Notes under the pieces: model-generated
Told to the model about the DNA's origin: nothing
Seen by the model: the letters and a program-made list of their open reading frames with translations, nothing else
Databases searched by the model: none
Source of the DNA: AP-15 sp963789025
GTDB lineage: Bacteria > Pseudomonadota > Alphaproteobacteria > ATCC43930 > CGMCC-115725
Length of the DNA: 64,000 bases
Assembly: GCA_963789025.1 (NCBI GenBank)
Contig: CAWBIT010000001.1
Span: forward strand, 1 to 64,000
Direction of reading: 5' to 3'
Program-made: the position numbers and the translations under genes
Shown: one piece after another, positions 59,148 to 64,000 of the stretch
Numbering within the stretch: position 1 is the first letter of the stretch
How the letters are laid out: each line of letters opens with the position of its first letter

Positions 59148-60161
59148 ATGAGCGATTTCCTGGTGGCCGAAAAGCGCGCAAGAGAGGCGGCGGGCAGCGC
59201 CGATCTCGCGGTGGCCCGACGCGTCATCCGAGCCGAGATCTCCGGGCTCGAAACCCTCGCTGAAGCGCTCGACGGTGCTTTCGAAGCTGCGGTCGACACC
59301 TGCGCCGCCGCGCGCGGGCGCATCGTCGTCACCGGATTGGGCAAGAGCGGCCATATCGCCCGGAAGATTGCCGCGACCCTCGCATCGACCGGCACGCCGG
59401 CGCAATTCGTCCACCCTGTCGAGGCGAGCCACGGCGACCTCGGCATGATCGGCTCCGAAGACGCCGTCCTCGCCTTGTCGAATTCCGGTGAGACGACCGA
59501 ATTCGCGGACATCGTCGCCTATTCGCGCCGCTGCAACATTCCGCTGATCGCGATTACCGGCGGCGCGCGATCGACCCTCGCCGCGGCGGCCGATGTCGTG
59601 TTGTTGCTCCCGGCTGCTGCCGAGGCCTGCCCGATGGGTCTGGCTCCAACGACCTCGACGACGATGATGGCGGCGCTCGGCGATGCGCTGGCGCTCGCGC
59701 TCCTCGAGCGCAAGGGCTTTTCCTCCGCCGATTTCCGTCTTTATCACCCCGGTGGCCGGCTCGGGCGGCGGCTGTTGCGGGTGCGCGACATCATGCATCA
59801 GGAAGACGAGGTGCCCTTGGTGCCGCCGGACGCACCGATGTCGGATGCCATCCTGGTCATGACGGCAAAGAGTTTCGGCTGCGTCGGCGTGTGCGGGACA
59901 GACGGGCGCCTCGTCGGCGTGATCACCGACGGTGATCTGCGCCGTCACATGGGGGATTCGCTCCTTCGCCAGACGGTGGGAGCGGTCATGCACCAGAACC
60001 CGAAAACCATTGCGGCGACGGCATTGGCGGCTGACGCGTTGGGCGTGATGAACCGGTTCGCCATCACCTCGCTGTTTGTCGTAGACCAAGGGGGCGACGA
60101 AGGGGGGCGCCCCGTCGGCTTTCTGCACATGCACGATTGCCTGCGGGCTGGCATCGCATGA
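59148..60161 (+). CDS. kdsD: arabinose-5-phosphate isomerase (KdsD/KpsF)
   Basis: 337 residues from the ATG at 59148. The SIS domain (VVTGLGKSGHIARKIAATLA, FVHPVEASHGDLGMIGSEDA, LALSNSGETTEFADIVAYS) is followed by APTTSTTMMAALGDALALAL and two CBS domains (VRDIMHQEDEVPLVPPDAPM; VGAVMHQNPKTIAATALAAD). It makes D-arabinose-5-phosphate for Kdo, an LPS sugar. It leads into lptCAB. Confidence 0.95.
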   Translation: MSDFLVAEKRAREAAGSADLAVARRVIRAEISGLETLAEALDGAFEAAVDTCAAARGRIVVTGLGKSGHIARKIAATLASTGTPAQFVHPVEASHGDLGMIGSEDAVLALSNSGETTEFADIVAYSRRCNIPLIAITGGARSTLAAAADVVLLLPAAAEACPMGLAPTTSTTMMAALGDALALALLERKGFSSADFRLYHPGGRLGRRLLRVRDIMHQEDEVPLVPPDAPMSDAILVMTAKSFGCVGVCGTDGRLVGVITDGDLRRHMGDSLLRQTVGAVMHQNPKTIAATALAADALGVMNRFAITSLFVVDQGGDEGGRPVGFLHMHDCLRAGIA

Positions 60162-60180
60162 CCGGGCGGCAGGCGTCACC

Positions 60181-61119
60181 GTGAGCGCACTGAACAGCCG
60201 AGCCGGACACACCCTGCCGGCCGCATCGCCGAGGCCGCCCCGGCCTGCGTCGGGTTGGCGCCCGCGCTATACCGACCGTTACAGCCGCCGTGTCGTACTG
60301 TTGAGGCGCCTGTTGCCCATCATCGGTGTCGCGCTGTTGGTGCTGGTCGCGATTTGGCCGCGCCTCGTTCCGCTGCTGGCGAGCGTGCGGTTCGGGTTTC
60401 CGGTTATCGACTTGCGCGAAGCGCACGAACTGCGAATGCTCAATCCCCGCTATGCCGGGGTGGACCGCGAAAACCGTCCCTATGTCGTGACATCAACGAT
60501 CGGCCGGCAAGCATCCAACCGAGACGATCTAATGTCGCTGGAACGCCCACGGGCGGAAATGACCATGCACAGTGGCGCCCTGGTCGTGGTGACCGCCGCA
60601 ACGGCGATTTATCAATCTCAGGCGCAACTGCTCGATCTGTTCGGAGACGTTAATCTTGTCCACGAGAACGGCACGCGTTTCGTGACGAACACCGCCCACG
60701 TCGACGTCGCCGCCGACAGCGCCGTGGGCAACGATCCGGTAACCGGGCATGGTCCCTCGGGAGACATCACCGCGCAGGGATTTCGTGTCGTCGACAAAGG
60801 CAACACGATCGTCTTTACCGGGAAGTCGAACCTCCTGCTGAAAGGGACGAAGCCGAGCGGCCAACCGGCTGCCAGCCCCCCGACCCTTCCCGCCGAGATA
60901 GCCGAGACAGCGGCGGCGCTAGAGGCGGCGGCCGTGGCACCCGGACACACCGCACTCGAAACTCCCGTTAACACCAATCCGCTTGCCCGTCCTGCACCCA
61001 CGCCGCCGGCGGCAGAGCACGATCCCGCCGTCAAGTCCCACAGCTTGGCCAAACGCGACGCCAAGCCGCCATCGGCAAAAGCCCCTATGAGCTTCAGGAC
61101 GAAGCCCGATGCGAGCTGA
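60181..61119 (+). CDS. lptC: LPS export periplasmic protein LptC
   Basis: 312 residues from a GTG at 60181. One N-terminal membrane helix (LLPIIGVALLVLVAIWPRLV, ~43-62), then the OstA/jellyroll domain (LMSLERPRAEMTMHSGALVV, DVNLVHENGTRFVTNTAHVD, GHGPSGDITAQGFRV). The last ~90 residues are Ala/Pro-rich and not part of the fold. LptC links the LptBFG ATPase to LptA. It overlaps lptA by 11 bases. Confidence 0.93.
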   Translation: MSALNSRAGHTLPAASPRPPRPASGWRPRYTDRYSRRVVLLRRLLPIIGVALLVLVAIWPRLVPLLASVRFGFPVIDLREAHELRMLNPRYAGVDRENRPYVVTSTIGRQASNRDDLMSLERPRAEMTMHSGALVVVTAATAIYQSQAQLLDLFGDVNLVHENGTRFVTNTAHVDVAADSAVGNDPVTGHGPSGDITAQGFRVVDKGNTIVFTGKSNLLLKGTKPSGQPAASPPTLPAEIAETAAALEAAAVAPGHTALETPVNTNPLARPAPTPPAAEHDPAVKSHSLAKRDAKPPSAKAPMSFRTKPDAS

Positions 61120-62164
61120 CTGCTTCGCTAGAGCGACCGTTTTAATAGGCCTGCTCTGGGTCGGCGGGCTGTCTTGCCCGCCGGACGCGGCCGCACAAGG
61201 ACTGAGCCTCAGTGGCGTTTCGGAGGATCGGCCGATCGAAGTTTCGGCCGATCACGGCATCGAGTGGCAGCAGGACGCGCAGGTCTATATCGCCCGCGGA
61301 AACGCGATGGCGAAACGCGGGACGACCGAGGTGCACGCCGATACGTTGACCGCGCATTACCGCCCCAGCAAGGGGACGGGGGACAAGGCGACGGGGGACA
61401 AGGCGACGGGGGAGGGAGGCGAGACCGAAATCTACCGCCTCGACGCCGACGGCCACGTCACAATCAAGGGCGAGCGGCAGACCGTTGTCGGCGATCAGGC
61501 CGTCTACGACGTCGACCAGCAGATCGGCATCGTCACCGGCAAGGCGCTGAAGATGACGACCGCCACCGATGTGGTTACGGCGCGCGACAGCCTCGAATGG
61601 TACGATCAAAAACAGATCGCCGTCGCCCGCGGCGATGCGGTTGCGGTTCGGGATGTAAAGGTCATCCGCGCCGACGTGCTGACCGCTCACATGACAAAAG
61701 ACAAGCCTCAGCCGTCCGCCGGGAAGCCCGACAAAGCTGTCGCGGCAGCGGCTCAGGCAAAGCAGCGGAACGCGGCGACGCCGCTCGGCGACACCGACGA
61801 AAGCTCTAAGATCAGCCGCGTCGACGCCCAAGGCCACGTCCTCGTTTCGACCCAGACCGATGTCGGCCGCGGCGACTACGCTGTCTACAACGCGGACAGC
61901 GGGATCGCGACGCTCCTCGGCAACGTCACCGTCACGCGCGGCCCCAACACGATCAGAGGTGAGTACGCGGTCATGGATCTGAACAACAACATCAGCCGCA
62001 TGATGGCCGCTCCCGCGACGCCAGGCGCAGCGCCGGCGCGGGTCGAGGGCTTGTTCGTCCGGCAGGATCAAGCGGCGGCCCCCACCGGAATATCCCCCAC
62101 CGGAATATCCCCTGGCGGAGTATCCCCTGGCGGAGCAACCCGCGGCAGCGCGCCAAAACCGTGA
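61109..62164 (+). CDS. lptA: LPS transport periplasmic protein LptA, with low-complexity repeats
   Basis: 351 residues, longer than typical LptA (~180-200). Signal peptide to about residue 29 (SCPPDAAAQG), then OstA domain: IEVSADHGIEWQQDAQVYIA, RGNAMAKRGTTEVHADTLTA, ADGHVTIKGERQTVVGDQAV, RVDAQGHVLVSTQTDVGRGD and LLGNVTVTRGPNTIRGEYAV. Two inserts of short tandem repeats: GTGDKATGDKATGEG (61371-61412) and a C-terminal TGISPTGISPGGVSPGGAT run from four 15-base units (62081-62140). It shuttles LPS across the periplasm. Confidence 0.93.
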   Translation: MRADCFARATVLIGLLWVGGLSCPPDAAAQGLSLSGVSEDRPIEVSADHGIEWQQDAQVYIARGNAMAKRGTTEVHADTLTAHYRPSKGTGDKATGDKATGEGGETEIYRLDADGHVTIKGERQTVVGDQAVYDVDQQIGIVTGKALKMTTATDVVTARDSLEWYDQKQIAVARGDAVAVRDVKVIRADVLTAHMTKDKPQPSAGKPDKAVAAAAQAKQRNAATPLGDTDESSKISRVDAQGHVLVSTQTDVGRGDYAVYNADSGIATLLGNVTVTRGPNTIRGEYAVMDLNNNISRMMAAPATPGAAPARVEGLFVRQDQAAAPTGISPTGISPGGVSPGGATRGSAPKP

Positions 62165-62976
62165 ACCGGAGCGGTGAACGGTACCGGCCGCGGGCCGAGC
62201 AGGAAGCCGCCGATTTTCGAGCGCCTGGGCGCCGGCCGCGGCTGGTCGCCGACAACCGCGGTCTCCTCGGAAAAGGCCTCGGCAAAAGCTTCAAGCGGCG
62301 GCCGGTATTGCGCGACGTCAACATCTCTGTTCAGCGCGGCGAAGTCGTCGGCCTGCTCGGCCCCAACGGCGCGGGAAAGACCACCTGCTTTTACATCATC
62401 ACCGGCCTGATAGCCGCCGACACCGGGGCGGTCAGCCTCGACGGCCGTGACATCACCGATCTTCCAATGTACCGGCGCGCCCGGCTCGGCATCGGTTATC
62501 TGCCGCAGGAGGCCTCGATATTTCGCGGCCTCACAGTCGAACAGAACATCCGCGCGATCCTCGAAATTGCGGAGCCCGCGGCCGAGTTGCGCGAGTCCAT
62601 GCTCGATGGATTGCTCGCCGAGTTCTCGATCACCCATCTCCGGCGGGCGCCGGCGATGGCATTGTCCGGCGGCGAGCGGCGGCGCTGCGAAATCGCCCGG
62701 GCGCTTGCGACCCAGCCGCATTTTATCCTCCTCGACGAGCCGCTGGCCGGGATCGATCCGATCGCCGTGGCGGACATCCGCGAGCTCGTCGCTCATCTGA
62801 AGGACCGTGGGATCGGCGTCCTGATCACCGACCACAACGTGCGCGAAACCCTCGAAATCGTCGATCGCGCTTATATCCTGCACGAAGGTCGGGTGCTGAT
62901 GGAGGGCGCGCCCGCTGCGATCGTTGCCAACGCGGACGTCAGACGCGTTTACCTGGGAGATAGGTTTAGCCTATAA
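62161..62976 (+). CDS. lptB: LPS export ABC transporter ATPase LptB
   Basis: 271 residues from the GTG at 62161 in GTGA overlap with lptA. The N-terminal ~35 residues (RPRAEQEAADFRAPGRRPRL) are an extension. The ATPase has GLLGPNGAGKTTCFYIITGL (Walker A), Q-loop GYLPQEASIFRGLTVEQNI, signature LSGGERRRCEIARALA, Walker B FILLDEPLAGIDPIAV and H-loop ITDHNVRETLEI. It powers LPS extraction with LptFG. Confidence 0.96.
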   Translation: MNRSGERYRPRAEQEAADFRAPGRRPRLVADNRGLLGKGLGKSFKRRPVLRDVNISVQRGEVVGLLGPNGAGKTTCFYIITGLIAADTGAVSLDGRDITDLPMYRRARLGIGYLPQEASIFRGLTVEQNIRAILEIAEPAAELRESMLDGLLAEFSITHLRRAPAMALSGGERRRCEIARALATQPHFILLDEPLAGIDPIAVADIRELVAHLKDRGIGVLITDHNVRETLEIVDRAYILHEGRVLMEGAPAAIVANADVRRVYLGDRFSL

Positions 62977-62999
62977 GCCGCTCTTGAACGGAGCGGGAT

Positions 63000-64000
63000 G
63001 TGAACAGGACGGGTTTTTCGCAGCGGCTCGAGCTTCGCCAGACCCAGACGCTGGTCATGACGCCCCAGCTGCAGCAGGCGATCAAGATGCTGCAGCTTTC
63101 CAACCTCGAGCTGACGCAGTACATCGACGCGGAGATCCAGCAGAACCCGTTGCTCGAACGCCGCGAGCCGCGGCTCGAACAGCCTGCGCCGGCTAATAGC
63201 GCGGCAAACGCAGAGGGTCCGGCACCGCCCTTGCCGGAGGCGATGGCAGGCAATTTCACCCCCGAAGCGGCCGAAAATTGGCATGCCGCGGCGGGTATGG
63301 AGGGAGATGGATCGGTCGATTTCGGCAGCGAGCCTTATTCGTGGCACGGCCGCAACGGGACGGGTGACGGGGCTCGGGCGGACATCGAACAGACGGCAAC
63401 CCGCCCGCGCACCTTGCGCGAGCACCTGCTTGAGCAGATCGGGACCGATCTCAACGACCCAGCCGACCGCGTCATCGCTCTGCACCTTCTCGATCTGATC
63501 GATGAGACGGGTTACCTGCGCGCCGGGCTCGACGGTACGTCGCAACTCCTCGGATGCGAGATCGAGCGGGTCCAAGCCGTTTTTGCTCGGCTGCAGCAGT
63601 TCGACCCTCCGGGCGTTTTCGCCCGCGACCTGGCGGAATGTCTCGCCCTGCAATTGCGCGACCGTGACCGGCTCGATCCGGCGATGCAGACTTTGCTCGA
63701 TAACCTGCCCCTGCTTGCCGCCCGCAACGTTGCTGCGCTGGTCCGGCTGTGCGGCGTCGATGCCGCCGACGTGGCTGACATGATCGGCGAGATCAAATCT
63801 CTCGATCCGCGGCCAGGGCTGGCTTTCGATCCGCCGCTCGCTCAGCCGGTCGTGCCGGATATCTTGATGCGAGCCCAGCCCGATGGCGGGTGGGTCCTCG
63901 AGCTCAATTCCGAGACCCTGCCGCGCGTCCTGGTCAACAGCAGATATTGCGCAGAAATCCGCCAGGCGACGCGCAAAAAAGAAGAAAAGGATTACCTGAC
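63000..64000 (+). CDS. rpoN: RNA polymerase sigma-54 factor RpoN, 3' end outside window
   Basis: 333 codons to the window edge from the GTG at 63000, 23 bases after lptB. Region I: GFSQRLELRQTQTLVMTPQL, QQAIKMLQLSNLELTQYIDA, EIQQNPLLE (activator-interacting). The core-binding domain follows (LREHLLEQIGTDLNDPADRV, LDLIDETGYL, QFDPPGVFARDLAECLALQL) up to ILMRAQPDGGWVLELNSETL; the RpoN box is beyond the edge. It directs transcription from -24/-12 promoters. The lptB-rpoN order is conserved in proteobacteria. Confidence 0.96.
   Translation, partial: MNRTGFSQRLELRQTQTLVMTPQLQQAIKMLQLSNLELTQYIDAEIQQNPLLERREPRLEQPAPANSAANAEGPAPPLPEAMAGNFTPEAAENWHAAAGMEGDGSVDFGSEPYSWHGRNGTGDGARADIEQTATRPRTLREHLLEQIGTDLNDPADRVIALHLLDLIDETGYLRAGLDGTSQLLGCEIERVQAVFARLQQFDPPGVFARDLAECLALQLRDRDRLDPAMQTLLDNLPLLAARNVAALVRLCGVDAADVADMIGEIKSLDPRPGLAFDPPLAQPVVPDILMRAQPDGGWVLELNSETLPRVLVNSRYCAEIRQATRKKEEKDYL

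Noticed and set aside
58221..60212. Open frame of 663 codons on the minus strand
   Set aside because: It is the complement of the RNase D-like gene, kdsD and the tRNA; sequence is His/Arg-rich and low in family resemblance, as expected for a shadow frame in high-GC DNA.
61371..62145. CRISPR-like repeats
   Set aside because: The units are contiguous 15-base coding repeats without spacers, in frame within lptA.

Overview
The window is high-GC DNA from an alphaproteobacterium, probably Rhodospirillales-like; the genus cannot be fixed from sequence alone. The lineage rests on CtrA with a ChpT-type phosphotransferase beside it, the kdsD-lptC-lptA-lptB-rpoN block, an NDUFA9-type protein and many REP-like palindromes of kinds common in alphaproteobacteria. 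Most of it is chromosomal housekeeping DNA, interrupted by decayed genes, repeat mosaics, one insertion sequence and one low-GC accessory patch.

Region 1 (1-9.1 kb) looks like an oxygen-responsive neighbourhood. Four FNR/FixK-type palindromes (TTGAY-N4-ATCAA) lie 60-90 bases upstream of a glycogen phosphorylase, small unknown genes, a luciferase-like flavoprotein and a secreted surface-antigen-like protein. Between them is an HlyD/RbbA-type ABC exporter whose permease end carries four apparent frameshifts. A truncated, frameshifted dipeptide-transporter ATPase follows.

Region 2 (9.9-26.3 kb): about 1 kb without a secure gene leads to ctrA, with chpT converging on it. Next come molybdenum-cofactor genes (mobA, fdhD, moaA), NAD kinase, a methyltransferase, an acyltransferase, an N-formylglutamate amidohydrolase-like gene, an aspartoacylase-like gene, a uracil/hypoxanthine-DNA glycosylase-like gene, a SWIM-SNF2 helicase and a HemD-like gene.

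Region 3 (26.3-33.3 kb): enoyl-CoA hydratase, two different MmgE/PrpD proteins, a thioesterase and an alkaline-phosphatase-fold enzyme, separated by REP blocks. An IS5-type element sits in the centre of one REP palindrome.

Region 4 (33.8-47.3 kb): cysS with an AT-rich internal patch and an extra C-terminal domain, trmJ, a haloalkane dehalogenase-like gene, an SDR, then a surface-polysaccharide locus of glycosyltransferases, membrane proteins and methyltransferases. This locus is partly decayed: a GT9 relic, a frameshifted methyltransferase, and an O-antigen ligase that seems to have lost its catalytic middle.

Region 5 (47.3-55.8 kb): cobalamin genes (cobK, cbiD, cobA, cobB) with an ankyrin protein, a YgjP metallopeptidase, AmpG, a cyclophilin and an NDUFA9-like protein.

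Region 6 (55.9-58.4 kb) is a lower-GC patch between relics of a scrambled aminotransferase gene and tRNA-Leu(CAG). It holds a HigB-like toxin, an XRE antitoxin and a third protein I cannot assign; this is the best candidate here for an undescribed system.

Region 7 (58.4-64 kb): an RNase D-like gene, kdsD, lptCAB and the start of rpoN, the classic LPS-export/sigma-54 block, cut by the window end.
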